From Nocardioides massiliensis (lineage in GTDB: Bacteria; Actinomycetota; Actinomycetes; Propionibacteriales; Nocardioidaceae), in the NCBI RefSeq assembly GCF_030811215.1, contig NZ_JAUSQM010000001.1:1364001-1428000 (forward strand): a stretch of DNA of 64,000 nt. Direction: 5' to 3'. The number at the start of each line of letters is the position of its first letter. Position 1 is the first letter of the stretch. Made by a program: the position numbers and the translations under genes. Positions 51,444-60,135 of the stretch are shown here, in pieces. The notes beneath the pieces are model-generated. The model did no database searches and was not told the DNA's origin. It saw only the letters and a list, made by a program, of their open reading frames with translations.

Positions 51444-52223
51444 CTATGGCATGGGTTCACCTCCGGTGACGAGGTCGAAGCGGTCCTTGAGGCGGTAGGA
51501 GGGGCCGTTGATGGAGAGCACGTCGCAGTGGTGCAGGAGGCGGTCGAGGATCGCGGTGGCCAGCACGTCGTCGCCGAGGACGCCGCCCCATTCGGCGAAG
51601 GACTTGTTGCTGGTGATGATCATGGAGCCGCGTTCGTAGCGGCGTGAGACGAGTTGGAAGACCATGTTCGCCTCGGCGCGGTCCAGCGGCAGGTAGCCGA
51701 CTTCGTCGACGACGAGAACCGCTGGTCGCAGGAACGCGGCGAGTTGGCGGTTGAACCGGCCGGTGGCCTCCGCGGTGCGGAGCTTGCGGACCAGGTCGTC
51801 GAGGGTGGTGAAGTAGATCGAGAATCCCGCTTGGCAGGCCGCGACCGCGAGCGCGACCGCGATCATCGTCTTCCCGACCCCGGGCGGGCCCAGGAGGGCG
51901 ACGTTGGACTTGGCGCGTGCGAACTCCAAGGTGGCCAGGTCGCGGACCTTGCGGACGTCGAGGTCGGGCTGGAAGGCGAAGTCGAACTCCTCGAGGGTCT
52001 TGTGGTGCGGCAACCCCGAGAGCTTCAAGGCGTTGCGGAACCGGCGGCCCTCGCGCAGCCCGAGCTCTTCTTCGAGGAGCAGGTCGACGAAGTCGAGGTA
52101 ACCCATCTGGGCTTGCTCGGCGCGCTCGACCAGCCCGGTGACCACGGCGGCGTCGGTGCCGAGGTGGGTCAGCCCGAGCCTGGTGGCGTGGTCGCGGATC
52201 CGGTCGGTGGTCAAGGCGTTCAT
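51444..52223 (-). CDS. istB: IS21 helper ATPase IstB
   Basis: AAA+ ATPase that assists the IstA transposase in target selection. 259 residues with the DnaC/IstB layout: HKTLEEFDFAFQPDLDVRKVRDLATLEF, Walker A ALLGPPGVGKTMIAVALA, Walker B AVLVVDEVGYLPLD, and SMIITSNKSFAEWGGVLGDDVLATAILDRLLHHCDVLSINGPSYRLKDR. The start at 52223 overlaps the istA stop by four bases (ATGA). No frameshift or missing motif is seen, so the element looks functional. Read opposite to the outer istB. Confidence 0.95.
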   Translation of the reverse strand: MNALTTDRIRDHATRLGLTHLGTDAAVVTGLVERAEQAQMGYLDFVDLLLEEELGLREGRRFRNALKLSGLPHHKTLEEFDFAFQPDLDVRKVRDLATLEFARAKSNVALLGPPGVGKTMIAVALAVAACQAGFSIYFTTLDDLVRKLRTAEATGRFNRQLAAFLRPAVLVVDEVGYLPLDRAEANMVFQLVSRRYERGSMIITSNKSFAEWGGVLGDDVLATAILDRLLHHCDVLSINGPSYRLKDRFDLVTGGEPMP

Positions 52224-53629
52224 CGGAGGCCTCCCGCGGTGTCGTAGTCGCTGAGCGGGCGAGCCGCGACCGCGATGTCGGCGTGACGGCGCGCTAGCAC
52301 CGAGGACAGTGGCTCGAGGGCTTGTCCGGCAGTGTCCGGAGCGGCCGGCAGGTCAGCCACGCCTCTGCGGGGTGGCTCGAGGGTCACGGCGCGGGTATGG
52401 CCCTCAGGCAGCCCGTCCCAGTGAGCTTCGTCGACCATCCAGGTCCCGCGTTCACCCGCTCGTGGATGGGTCGCTAACCAGCCGCCGCCCTCGGTGCCCA
52501 GAGCACGGATCGTGACGATCCCTTCTCCTGGTGGCCCGTCGACTTGCAGCTGGACCCGCTGCCCGGGCCGGACCCGCCGGGCGGGCACGGAGTAGTAGCT
52601 GGCCTCGAACGAGACCAGCGCGTCCTTGCCGACGCGGCGCAGGTGCTTGTCGGTGACCAGATACGGCTGCGGCGGTAGCGGCATCAATGCGGCCCGGTCG
52701 GTCTCGGCACGAACGGCGATGACCTGGCCGTGAGTGCGGTGGACTTGGGCCCGGCGCATCGGCAACCACGCCTCGAACGCCCCATCGAGCTCGGCGATGG
52801 AATCGAACGACCGGCCAGCGATCACGTGATCGCGCACGATGTTGACCTGCCGCTCGACTCGACCCTTGCCGGTGGGCCGGTAGGCAGCCAGCACGTCGAT
52901 GACGAAGCCGTAATGCTCAGCGAACGCCGCCGCCTCGGGGTGCAGCGGGACCGCGACACCGGGGGCGACGTGGCGCTTGATCACCGTCTTGGTGCGGTCA
53001 TAGACGATCGCGCCCGGGACGCCACCGAAGTGCGCGAACGCGCGCCGGTGACAATCCCAGAAGCTCGCCAGATCCATCGAGGTGGTGAAACAGGTGAACG
53101 GGTCACGCGAGTGCGACAACGTCATGTGGAACGAGTAGACGGCCCCGATGCCGACGTGGGCGAGCAGGTCGCCCTCATCTCCCCAGTCGACCTGGGCCTG
53201 GGCGCCCGGGACGACCTCGAAACGGCGGTGCAGCCCGGTCAACGGGTTCTCATCACCCTCAGCCAGCTCGGCGACGATGCGGGGCCGAGCCTCGGCCAGG
53301 AACATCTTCACCCGCTGATAGGACCCGGTGAAGCCATGCTCGGCGACGAGCCGCTCGTGGATCACCGTGCCTTTCAGCGTCACATCAGCCCGCAGCCACG
53401 CCTCGATCACCCCGACCAACGGGGCGATGACCTTCGGCTGGGTGCCCGCCCGCGGCGGAGCGGACGGCGGGACCGAGGGCGCGTCCTGGGCCAGGTATTT
53501 CTTCACGGTGCGCCAATCGACCCCGCACTCGCGGGCGATCTCGGCATAGGAAGCGCCCTGGTGATGCAGGGCACGGAAACGACGGATGTTCATCCAGGAC
53601 TCCGAATCAACGATCATGAACAGCGGCAC
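52220..53629 (-). CDS. istA: IS21 transposase IstA
   Basis: DDE-type transposase of 469 residues. The N-terminus has a helix-turn-helix (FRALHHQGASYAEIARECGVDWRTVKKYL); the rve integrase core shows AQAQVDWGDEGDLLAHVG (first Asp), GAIVYDRTKTVIKRH (second Asp) and YRPTGKGRVERQVNIVRDHVIAG (catalytic Glu). A C-terminal beta-rich domain with VSFEASYYSVPARRVRPGQRVQLQVDG follows. The ATG at 53627-53629 was used; an in-frame ATG four codons later is also possible. Intact, unlike the outer copy. Confidence 0.95.
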   Translation of the reverse strand: MPLFMIVDSESWMNIRRFRALHHQGASYAEIARECGVDWRTVKKYLAQDAPSVPPSAPPRAGTQPKVIAPLVGVIEAWLRADVTLKGTVIHERLVAEHGFTGSYQRVKMFLAEARPRIVAELAEGDENPLTGLHRRFEVVPGAQAQVDWGDEGDLLAHVGIGAVYSFHMTLSHSRDPFTCFTTSMDLASFWDCHRRAFAHFGGVPGAIVYDRTKTVIKRHVAPGVAVPLHPEAAAFAEHYGFVIDVLAAYRPTGKGRVERQVNIVRDHVIAGRSFDSIAELDGAFEAWLPMRRAQVHRTHGQVIAVRAETDRAALMPLPPQPYLVTDKHLRRVGKDALVSFEASYYSVPARRVRPGQRVQLQVDGPPGEGIVTIRALGTEGGGWLATHPRAGERGTWMVDEAHWDGLPEGHTRAVTLEPPRRGVADLPAAPDTAGQALEPLSSVLARRHADIAVAARPLSDYDTAGGLR

Positions 53630-53761
53630 CCTTCGGGCTCGTCTACTTGGCGGTGGACGAACCGAAGGGTGACCCCGTTCTAAGGCGAGGAAGGACTCAA
53701 CTCGCCGAGACCGACCTACACGTCAGGTACCTGGAACGACACATGAGGTGGTACGCGGACA

Positions 53762-53766
53762 TCACC
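53762..53766. repeat. Target-site duplication, right copy (TCACC)
   Basis: Matches 51374-51378 exactly; see the inner IS21 element. Confidence 0.8.
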
Positions 53767-54442
53767 GCCAAGACCCCAACGCCGGAACCCTGAGGAGTTC
53801 CTCCGCACCCTCGTCGAAGGCGAGATCGCCTCACGCGATGAGTCCAATCGACGTGCCCGGATGCGCCAAGCAGCCTTCCCTGTGACCAAGACGTTGGCCG
53901 AGTTCGACGTCGCCGCCTCGTCGATCCCCACAGCGACCTTCGACTACCTGGCCAGCCTGGCGTGGATCCGTGCTGCGGAAAACGTGTGCATGATCGGCCC
54001 GGCCGGCACCGGCAAGTCCCACACCCTGATCGCGCTCGGCATCGCCGCGGTCGAGGCAGGGCACCGGGTCCGATACTTCACCGCCGCCGAGCTCGTCGAG
54101 ACCCTCTACCGAGGGCTGGCCGACAACTCCGTCGGAAAGGTCATCGAGGCCGTGCTGCGCACCGAACTCATCGTGGTCGACGAACTCGGGTTCGCCCCGC
54201 TCGACGACACCGGCGCCCAGCTGTTGTTCCGGTTCGTCGCGGCCGCCTACGAACCTCGCTCGCTCGGAATCGCCTCCCACTGGCCATTCGAGTCCTGGGG
54301 CCGGTTCCTACCAGAGCACACCACCGCGGTCAGCATGCTCGACCGGCTCCTGCACCACTGCCAGACCGTCGTCACCGGCGGCGACTCCTACCGCATGAGA
54401 CAGGCCCGAACGAACGGAGGAACCCGACTCAAGACCAACTGA
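53767..54442 (+). pseudogene. istB: IS21 istB, outer element, 3' fragment
   Basis: Continuation of the outer IstB after the insertion. It starts with AKT, has one extra C near 53775 that shifts the frame, then EEFLRTLVEGEIASRDESNRRARMRQAAFPVTKTLAEFDV and the core IGPAGTGKSHTLIALG (Walker A), ELIVVDELGFAPLDD (Walker B) and LLHHCQTVVTGGDSYRM. The ATPase core itself is uninterrupted from 53861 on. Non-functional because of both the insertion and the shift. Confidence 0.85.
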
Positions 54443-54640
54443 ACCTGAGCAAAGAGTGGGGCACTTTCAGTTGGCCAGCAGCGGGGACCACAACCGGGCC
54501 ATTGACAGCGGAGGCACTGGAGTTCACCGGCGACCCCCGCGCGGCCTTCGTCGTGACCAGGGGGTGCTGTGGGACCTGGTGGCGATGGTTCTGCATCGGC
54601 GTCGGATCTACCTCACGCCGTGACCGTGGTGGCTGATGAG

Positions 54641-54710
54641 GGTCTCGACTTTGCTCGACCGACAAGGTGACCGCTCGACCGACAACGGGTCTCGACTTCG
54701 CTCGACCGGC
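54641..54710. repeat. REP-like repeats before the amidase gene
   Basis: GGTCTCGACTTTGCTCGACC (54641-54660) and GGTCTCGACTTCGCTCGACC (54688-54707) are interrupted palindromes of the same family as 45708-45727 (in reverse). Further CTCGACCG half sites lie between and after them. Confidence 0.65.
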
Positions 54711-54743
54711 TAGGGGACTCGACCGGCGCGACGCGCCGACGAA

Positions 54744-54763
54744 GAACTACATCCGTGTAGTTC
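54744..54763. promoter_or_regulatory. Inverted repeat upstream of the amidase gene
   Basis: GAACTACA-TCCG-TGTAGTTC, perfect 8-bp arms, 46 bases before the chosen start. Size and symmetry fit a binding site for a dimeric repressor. The rest of 54508-54809 holds REP repeats and no gene. Confidence 0.45.
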
Positions 54764-54809
54764 AGCCGCCGATGTGGTATTCACACTCGTTTCACTCCAC
54801 ACTACTTGC

Positions 54810-57092
54810 GTGTCATCTTCCCCATCAGTCACACCGGCCCCATCCGACGTCCCGTTCCCGCCGCGATCGCGGCCGCGCCAGGGATGGCGGCGGCTGCGAA
54901 ACCTGACCGCTTCGGGCGGGATGCTCGCGCTGGTCGTGGCCGGCGCGTTGCCCCACATCGGGGTCGGTGAGCTGGAGTTGACGCCGTCATTGCAGACCAA
55001 CCCCGACGCCACGGTGCGCAGCACCGACCTCGTGGTCCCCGCGGCGAAGCCGGCCGCGAAGGAGAAGGGTGGCCGTGCGACCTACGGCACCGCCCAGACC
55101 GCTCCGCGCACACCCGCGCCCGAGGGTGGGGGAGACCCGGCTGATGTCGTCGCCGCGGTGACCCAGGAGGAGACGGATGAGTTCGGGCTGGTCGGCGTCA
55201 GCTGGACGGTGGGCTCGGCACCCGAAGACCTCGCGGTCGAGGTGCGCACCAAGGCTGACGGCGCCTGGAGCGACTGGGAGGCCCTGGAGGTCGCCGACGC
55301 GGTCGACGAGGGCACCGAGGCCGAGCGTGAAGGCACCGACCCGATCTGGACCGGCACGGCTGATGGCGTCGACGTACGTCTGCGGTCTGCCGAGGCGGCG
55401 CCCGCGGACATCGAGCTGACCCTCATCGACGGCGGCACCGGCCTCGCGGTCGAGCCCGACGGCGGCGCGGCACTCATGTCGGGCGGGGTGGCCCGTCCGC
55501 CAATCCGCACCCGTGCGCAGTGGGGCGTGGACGAGTCCACCCAGGTGAGCTGCTCCGCCCCGACGACCGCGAGCGCTGCGCGCGGCGTCACCCTGCACCA
55601 CACCGCCGGCCGCAACGGTTACACCCGCGAGGAAGCTCCCGGGATCATGCGCGGGATGCACCGATACCACACGGCGACGCTGGGCTGGTGCGACATCGGC
55701 TACAACTTCGTCGTCGACACCTACGGCACGATCTACGTCGGCCGCCGCGGCGGACCCACCAAGCAGGTCCGAGGCGCGCACGCCGGCAACAACGAGGCCA
55801 ACACCTACTTCACCGGCGTCTCGATGATGGGCAACTTCGAGACCGCGCAGCTGACCACAGCACTCAAGCAGTCGGTGGCCCGGCTGATCGCATGGCGGCT
55901 CGACCAGTTCGGTCTCGACCCCAACGCGACCGCCAGCCTCGGAGGCAAGCGCGTGCCGGTCATCCACGGCCATCGCGACATCCACCTCGCCGGGGTGCGC
56001 CCCGCCACCGCCACCGCCTGCCCCGGCCGCTACGGCGACGCGTGGCTCAAGTCGACCCTGCGCGGTGAGGTCGCCGCACTCATCGCAGCCGCCCCCGCGC
56101 CGGCGCCCACCCCCACGCCGACGCCGGCGCCGAAGCCCACGGACCCCGAGCAGGCAACCGCACCGCCGACCCCCAAGCCGCAGCCCCCGGCCCAGCCCCG
56201 CGTGGCCGGGTCCAACCGCTACGCCACTGCGGCGGCCGTGTCGCGCGAGACCTTCCCCACGGGTGCGAGCGTGGCGTTCATCGCCTCCGGGACGTCGTTC
56301 CCCGACGCGCTGGGGGCTGGGCCGGCGGCCGGCATCTCCGGCGCTCCCGTACTGCTCGCCGATGCCCGCGGGCTGCCGGCCGAGACCAGCGCGGAGCTGG
56401 CGCGGCTGCGTCCGAGCCGGGTCTTCGTCCTGGGCGGCACGATGGTGCTGCCCGCTCCCGTCGTCCGCCAGACCCGTCAGGTGCTCGGGACCGGGACGAC
56501 GATCCAGCGGCTCTCCGGGACGAGTCGCTATGACACCGCGGCCGCGGTGACCTCGCACTTCTGGGAGCCCGGCCAGGAGGTCGTCTACGTCGCGTCGGGC
56601 GAGAGCTACCCCGACGCGCTGTCGGGCGGCGCCCTCGCCGCGCTGCACAAGGCGCCGATCGTGCTGGTCGGCAAGGCTGCGCTGCCCGACGGCGCCCGCG
56701 CCGAGCTCCGCCGGCTGCAACCGCAGCGCGTCGTGCTGCTCGGTGGCCAGGCAGCGATCACCGAGGACGTGATGGTCTCCATCGGCCAGGCCCTGCCCAC
56801 CACGCAGGTCCGGCGGGTGTCGGGTGCGAACCGCTATGCCACCTCGACAGCCATCGCCCAGCTCGGCTGGCGCAACGCCGGGCGCGCGTGGTTGGCAGCC
56901 GGCACCGACTTCCCCGACGCGCTGTCGGCGGTCCCGGCCGCAGCCGCCGAGCGCGCGCCGCTGCTGCTGACGCAGCAGCAGTGCCTGCCCGCGGAGGTCG
57001 GCACCCTGCTGAAGACGCTGGGGGTGACCGAGCGACTTCTGCTCGGCGGGACGCTCGCGCTGGCAGATGCCGCCGCCACCCGCGGCTGCTGA
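54810..57092 (+). CDS. Secreted N-acetylmuramoyl-L-alanine amidase with three CWB2 repeats
   Basis: Peptidoglycan amidase of about 760 residues. The N-terminal segment LTASGGMLALVVAGALPHIGVG is a signal or membrane anchor. The PGRP/Ami_2 domain (about 230-425) has RAQWGVDES, LHHTAGRNGY with zinc ligand His263 or His264, GWCDIGYNFVVDTYGTIYVGRRGG, VIHGHRDIHLAG and TACPGRYG with the second His and the Cys ligand. A Pro-rich linker leads to three CWB2 repeats (VAGSNRYATAAAVS, LSGTSRYDTAAAVT, VSGANRYATSTAIA). The start is uncertain: I used the GTG at 54810, and a GTG 12 codons earlier is possible; neither has a good Shine-Dalgarno. CWB2 units match those of the protein at 46524. Confidence 0.87.
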   Translation: MSSSPSVTPAPSDVPFPPRSRPRQGWRRLRNLTASGGMLALVVAGALPHIGVGELELTPSLQTNPDATVRSTDLVVPAAKPAAKEKGGRATYGTAQTAPRTPAPEGGGDPADVVAAVTQEETDEFGLVGVSWTVGSAPEDLAVEVRTKADGAWSDWEALEVADAVDEGTEAEREGTDPIWTGTADGVDVRLRSAEAAPADIELTLIDGGTGLAVEPDGGAALMSGGVARPPIRTRAQWGVDESTQVSCSAPTTASAARGVTLHHTAGRNGYTREEAPGIMRGMHRYHTATLGWCDIGYNFVVDTYGTIYVGRRGGPTKQVRGAHAGNNEANTYFTGVSMMGNFETAQLTTALKQSVARLIAWRLDQFGLDPNATASLGGKRVPVIHGHRDIHLAGVRPATATACPGRYGDAWLKSTLRGEVAALIAAAPAPAPTPTPTPAPKPTDPEQATAPPTPKPQPPAQPRVAGSNRYATAAAVSRETFPTGASVAFIASGTSFPDALGAGPAAGISGAPVLLADARGLPAETSAELARLRPSRVFVLGGTMVLPAPVVRQTRQVLGTGTTIQRLSGTSRYDTAAAVTSHFWEPGQEVVYVASGESYPDALSGGALAALHKAPIVLVGKAALPDGARAELRRLQPQRVVLLGGQAAITEDVMVSIGQALPTTQVRRVSGANRYATSTAIAQLGWRNAGRAWLAAGTDFPDALSAVPAAAAERAPLLLTQQQCLPAEVGTLLKTLGVTERLLLGGTLALADAAATRGC

Positions 57093-57122
57093 GCGTCGCC
57101 TCCGACCAGCGATGATGGGGCC

Positions 57123-58997
57123 GTGCCCCCTGTCTTGCTGATCACGTCCCGCTACGAGCCCGGCATGCTGGCGGAGTTCGAGCTCGGAGGCGACGTGCTG
57201 CTGGTGGGTGAGCGCGTGGCCGACGTGGCCGAGGTCCCGGCGCACGACCTGCGTCGCGCCGCGCCGCTCCACGGTCCGCACGGCCGCCGTGCGTACCGCG
57301 AAGCAAGGAGCCCGGCCGCCCGGTTGGCCGCGCTGCTCGCGGCCGACTCCCGCATCGTCGCCCTGCGCGCCGCCGGCGCAGAACTGCGAGCGCTCGACGA
57401 CGTCGCCGCCGAAGCGCTCACCCTCGGGTCCGTGCTCGACGGGCCCGACCGCTACCTCGCGACCCGGGAGCGGGTGCTGGGCCTGGTGCAGGCCGGACGC
57501 GGTGACGAGGCCGACCAGATCGTGGGCGAGCGGGCCGAGGCGATCCGCCGACCGCGGATCCGGGCCGACCTGCTCGGCGAGCTCGTGTGGGCGCGCCTGG
57601 CGTGCGGAGACGCCTCGGCGCTGGTGCTCGATGCCGTGGCCGCGGAGCTCGCGGTCGCCGACCGCCAGCTGGCAGCAGGGCGCGCCTACGGAGCCGTCGA
57701 ACGCCGAGCGACCGGAGCCGCGGAGGGGTACGCCGAAGCGGTGCGCACGGCGTACCACCGCGGCCTGCACCTCGACCGCACGACCTCGCCGCTGGCGAGT
57801 GCGCCGTCGGCGTACGCCGAGGTCCTCGGGGCAAGTGCGACCGCGACCCGGATCATGGGCGTGGACGCCCGCCGGACACCCCCGCGCCCCACACCGCGCG
57901 GCGGCCGCGTGTTGGTGCTGACGTGGGCGAACGACAACTTCGTGGGTGAGATCGTCGCGATGCTCGAGGCTGACGACGACGCGCAGGTGCGGGTGCTCGA
58001 TGTCGCGTCGCTGCCCGACGCGACCGCCGTGACCTCGGTCGTGCGGCTCGCCGCGGCAGGGCTCGGTGCGCCCCCGGTCGGCCCGGACCCGGTCGGCTGG
58101 GCCGAGCAGCACCTGAGGCCTGAGCTGGAGTGGGCCGACACCGTGCTGCTGGAGTGGTGCACCGCCGCTGCCGCGCTGGTGACACGGGTCGACGTCGGCG
58201 ACGCTCGGGTCGTGGTGCGGATGCACAGCGTGGAGGCCTATAGCCTCTGGCCCGCTCTCGTCGACTGGTCGCGCGTCGACGAGGCGGTGTTCGTCAGCGA
58301 CCACCTGCGCGACCAGGCCGCGGCGTCGATCCCGGGACTGCGTGGTCCCGGAGCCCCGCTGCTGTCGGTGGCCCCGTTGACCGTCGACCTCGCGCGGTTC
58401 CCGGTCGTCGACCGCCCCGACGACGCACGCTTCGTGCTGGGGGTCGTCGGGTGGTCCGCCGTGGCCAAGGACGTGCGCTGGGCGCTCGAGCTGCTGACCG
58501 AGCTGCGCGAGCACGATCCGCGCTTCCGGCTGCGCCTGGTCGGCTCCGAGCTCACCGAGGGTTCCTCGCCCGCCGCGGCCGTCTATCACCGCTCCGTGCG
58601 TGCGCTGCTCGAGCCACTCCTCGCGGCCGACGCGGTCGACCTGGTCGGTCAGACCGACGACGTCCCGGCAGCGCTGGCCGAGGTCGGCGTCATCCTGTCC
58701 ACCTCGGTGCGCGAGAGCTTTCATGCGGGCCTGGTCGAAGGCGCGGCGACCGGCGCCGCCCCCGTCGTCCGTGACTGGCCGTACTTCGCCGGACGAGCCC
58801 ACGGTGCGCGCACGCTCTACCCGGACTCCTGGATCGTCGCCGACCGGGTAGCCGCCGTACGCCGGATCCTCGCACTCGCCGCGGACCCGGGCGTGTGGCG
58901 CGAGGCCGGTCGCAGCGCCGCGGCGACCGTGCGCGCCGAGCAGGACCCGGCCGCGAGCCTCGCGGCGTACCGTCGGCTGCTGCTCGGCGACGCCTGA
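57123..58997 (+). CDS. Glycosyltransferase family protein (GT4-like C-terminal half)
   Basis: 624-residue protein. The C-terminal half looks like a GT-B glycosyltransferase: DTVLLEWCTAAAALVTR, VVVRMHSVEAYSLWPALVDWSRVDEAVFVSDHL (acceptor domain end), FVLGVVGWSAVAKDVRWALELLTELREHDPRFRLRLVG (donor domain) and ILSTSVRESFHAGLVEGAATGAAPVVRDWPYFAGRAHGA, corresponding to the Glu-containing nucleotide-sugar motif. The N-terminal half (1-260) is helical and of unknown type. The GTG at 57123 starts MPPVLLITSRYEPG. It lies 30 bases after the amidase gene and is followed nine bases later by the epimerase-like gene, so they probably form a unit. Donor and acceptor are unknown. Confidence 0.75.
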   Translation: MPPVLLITSRYEPGMLAEFELGGDVLLVGERVADVAEVPAHDLRRAAPLHGPHGRRAYREARSPAARLAALLAADSRIVALRAAGAELRALDDVAAEALTLGSVLDGPDRYLATRERVLGLVQAGRGDEADQIVGERAEAIRRPRIRADLLGELVWARLACGDASALVLDAVAAELAVADRQLAAGRAYGAVERRATGAAEGYAEAVRTAYHRGLHLDRTTSPLASAPSAYAEVLGASATATRIMGVDARRTPPRPTPRGGRVLVLTWANDNFVGEIVAMLEADDDAQVRVLDVASLPDATAVTSVVRLAAAGLGAPPVGPDPVGWAEQHLRPELEWADTVLLEWCTAAAALVTRVDVGDARVVVRMHSVEAYSLWPALVDWSRVDEAVFVSDHLRDQAAASIPGLRGPGAPLLSVAPLTVDLARFPVVDRPDDARFVLGVVGWSAVAKDVRWALELLTELREHDPRFRLRLVGSELTEGSSPAAAVYHRSVRALLEPLLAADAVDLVGQTDDVPAALAEVGVILSTSVRESFHAGLVEGAATGAAPVVRDWPYFAGRAHGARTLYPDSWIVADRVAAVRRILALAADPGVWREAGRSAAATVRAEQDPAASLAAYRRLLLGDA

Positions 58998-59001
58998 TCC
59001 G

Positions 59002-59007
59002 TAGGAT
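59002..59007 (+). promoter_or_regulatory. -10 box of the C5-epimerase-like gene (leaderless)
   Basis: TAGGAT ends seven bases before the GTG at 59015 and overlaps an alternative ATG at 59006. If this promoter is used the GTG must be the start. Confidence 0.45.
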
Positions 59008-59014
59008 GCGCCTC

Positions 59015-60097
59015 GTGCGCCCCACGTCCCGGCTGGTCCCTGTCCTCACTGCAGCGGTGACATCGGCTCTGCTGCTGGGCTCCTGCGGCGAGGCGACCGA
59101 CGAGCCGACCGCCCCGGGTGCCGCGGCGACCGCGGGGCAGGCGCCCGCCCCCGAAGACGTGACCGAGGTCGACGTCGACGTGAAGCCGGTCGACGGCGAC
59201 CCCGTCGGGGAGATCGCCGAGGGCGAGCGCTGGCGCACGTCGGGCTACACGCTGGCCGACGTCGACGCGCGCCCCTACGACGACCAGGTCCTCCTCGAGG
59301 GCCTCCTGGACGCCGAGGTCGACGCCGACGGCATCCGCATCTTCGAGCGCCACGACCGGCGCTGGGACCACCCGGTCGCGATTGCGCAGTACGCCATGGC
59401 GCAGCTCGACGCCGGGCGCGACGGCGGCGACGCCGATCGGATGGCGCGGGCGATCGCCAACGGCGAGAAGCTGCTGACGATGGCCGAGCCGGTCGGCGAC
59501 GCCGACTACTACCCCTACCCCTTCGACTTCCCGCTCGGCGGTCGCGTCGAGCACACCCTGCCGACCCCGTGGTGGTCGGCGATGGCGCAGGGCCAGGTGC
59601 TGTCGTTGTTCGTCCGGCTCTTCGAGGAGACCGGGGAGCAGCGCTGGCGCGACGCCGCCGACCGCACCTTCCGCAGCCTCGACGACGAGGGTCCCCGCGA
59701 GCAGCCGTGGTCGGCGTACGTCGATCCCGAGGGCTACTTCTGGTTCGAGGAGTACGCCGGCGAGCTCGAGCCGCTGCTCGTGCTCAACGGTCACATGTTC
59801 GCGATGTTCGGCGTGTGGGACTACTGGAACCTGACCGGTTCCGAGCAGGCCGTGGAGCTCTTCGACGCCGGCGCGACGACGCTGGCGTACTACCTCCCGG
59901 CGTTCCGCGAGCCCCAGGGGGTGTCGTGGTACTGCATTCGGATGCCGCTGTGCGGTGAAGAGTCGTGGCAGAACGAGAAGTACCACGGCATCGTCACTAC
60001 GCAGATGCGGTTCGTCGCCGACATGGTCGACGCCGAGGAGTTCGACCAGTTCGCCGATCAGTTCGCCGCCGACTTCGTGCCTGCGCCCGAGGGGTGA
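59015..60097 (+). CDS. D-glucuronyl C5-epimerase-like lipoprotein
   Basis: Predicted membrane-anchored enzyme of about 360 residues. VPVLTAAVTSALLLGSCGEA is a lipoprotein signal with lipobox LGSC. The remainder matches the C-terminal (alpha/alpha toroid) domain of D-glucuronyl C5-epimerases, which convert glucuronate to iduronate in a polymer: VAIAQYAMAQLDAG, YPYPFDFPLGGRVEHTLPTPWWSAMAQGQVLSLFVRLFEETGEQRWRDAADRTFRSL, WFEEYAGELEPLLVLNGHMFAMFGVWDYW and NEKYHGIVTTQMRF. The start is the GTG at 59015 by promoter position; the ATG at 59006 is the alternative. It sits next to glycosyltransferases, so a uronic-acid polymer is a plausible substrate. Real epimerase activity is not proven for most bacterial members. 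Confidence 0.8.
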   Translation: MRPTSRLVPVLTAAVTSALLLGSCGEATDEPTAPGAAATAGQAPAPEDVTEVDVDVKPVDGDPVGEIAEGERWRTSGYTLADVDARPYDDQVLLEGLLDAEVDADGIRIFERHDRRWDHPVAIAQYAMAQLDAGRDGGDADRMARAIANGEKLLTMAEPVGDADYYPYPFDFPLGGRVEHTLPTPWWSAMAQGQVLSLFVRLFEETGEQRWRDAADRTFRSLDDEGPREQPWSAYVDPEGYFWFEEYAGELEPLLVLNGHMFAMFGVWDYWNLTGSEQAVELFDAGATTLAYYLPAFREPQGVSWYCIRMPLCGEESWQNEKYHGIVTTQMRFVADMVDAEEFDQFADQFAADFVPAPEG

Positions 60098-60135
60098 TCC
60101 CGCGGCGGCTACTCATCGCGATCTGGGTCGCCGCA

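Larger units (their letters stand above)
51379..53761 (-). mobile_element. Intact IS21-family element (inner)
   Basis: 2383-bp element. The left end TGTCGGCGTACGACCTCACG and the right end, read inward, TGTCCGCGTACCACCTCATG agree at 17 of these 20 positions. Similarity continues with gaps for about 60 bp to GGTCTCGGCG in both ends. The ends contain internal repeats of the TACGACCTGACGTGTCGG type, as usual for IS21. It carries complete istA and istB on the minus strand and is flanked by the 5-bp duplication TCACC. Confidence 0.92.
49803..54507 (+). mobile_element. Decayed IS21-family element (outer), interrupted by a second IS21 element
   Basis: The left end at 49803 (TGTCCGTGGCC) and the right end read inward from 54507 (TGTCAATGGCC) align at constant spacing with GTCCCC starting at the 20th base of both, then CTG-TGGCCA, so they are a terminal inverted pair. 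Inside are a broken istA (49863-51273) and an istB in two pieces (51274-51378, 53767-54442). Without the inner insertion the element would be about 2.3 kb, normal for IS21. No clean target duplication is seen. Confidence 0.8.

Noticed and set aside
49803-54507. Prophage or integrative element
   Set aside because: Contents are only two sets of istA/istB; no integrase, capsid or conjugation gene and no tRNA attachment site.
54987-58802. 1271-codon open frame antisense to the amidase and glycosyltransferase
   Set aside because: No motif, composition typical of a shadow frame (Arg/Gly/Asp/His-rich), and both genes on the other strand are well supported.
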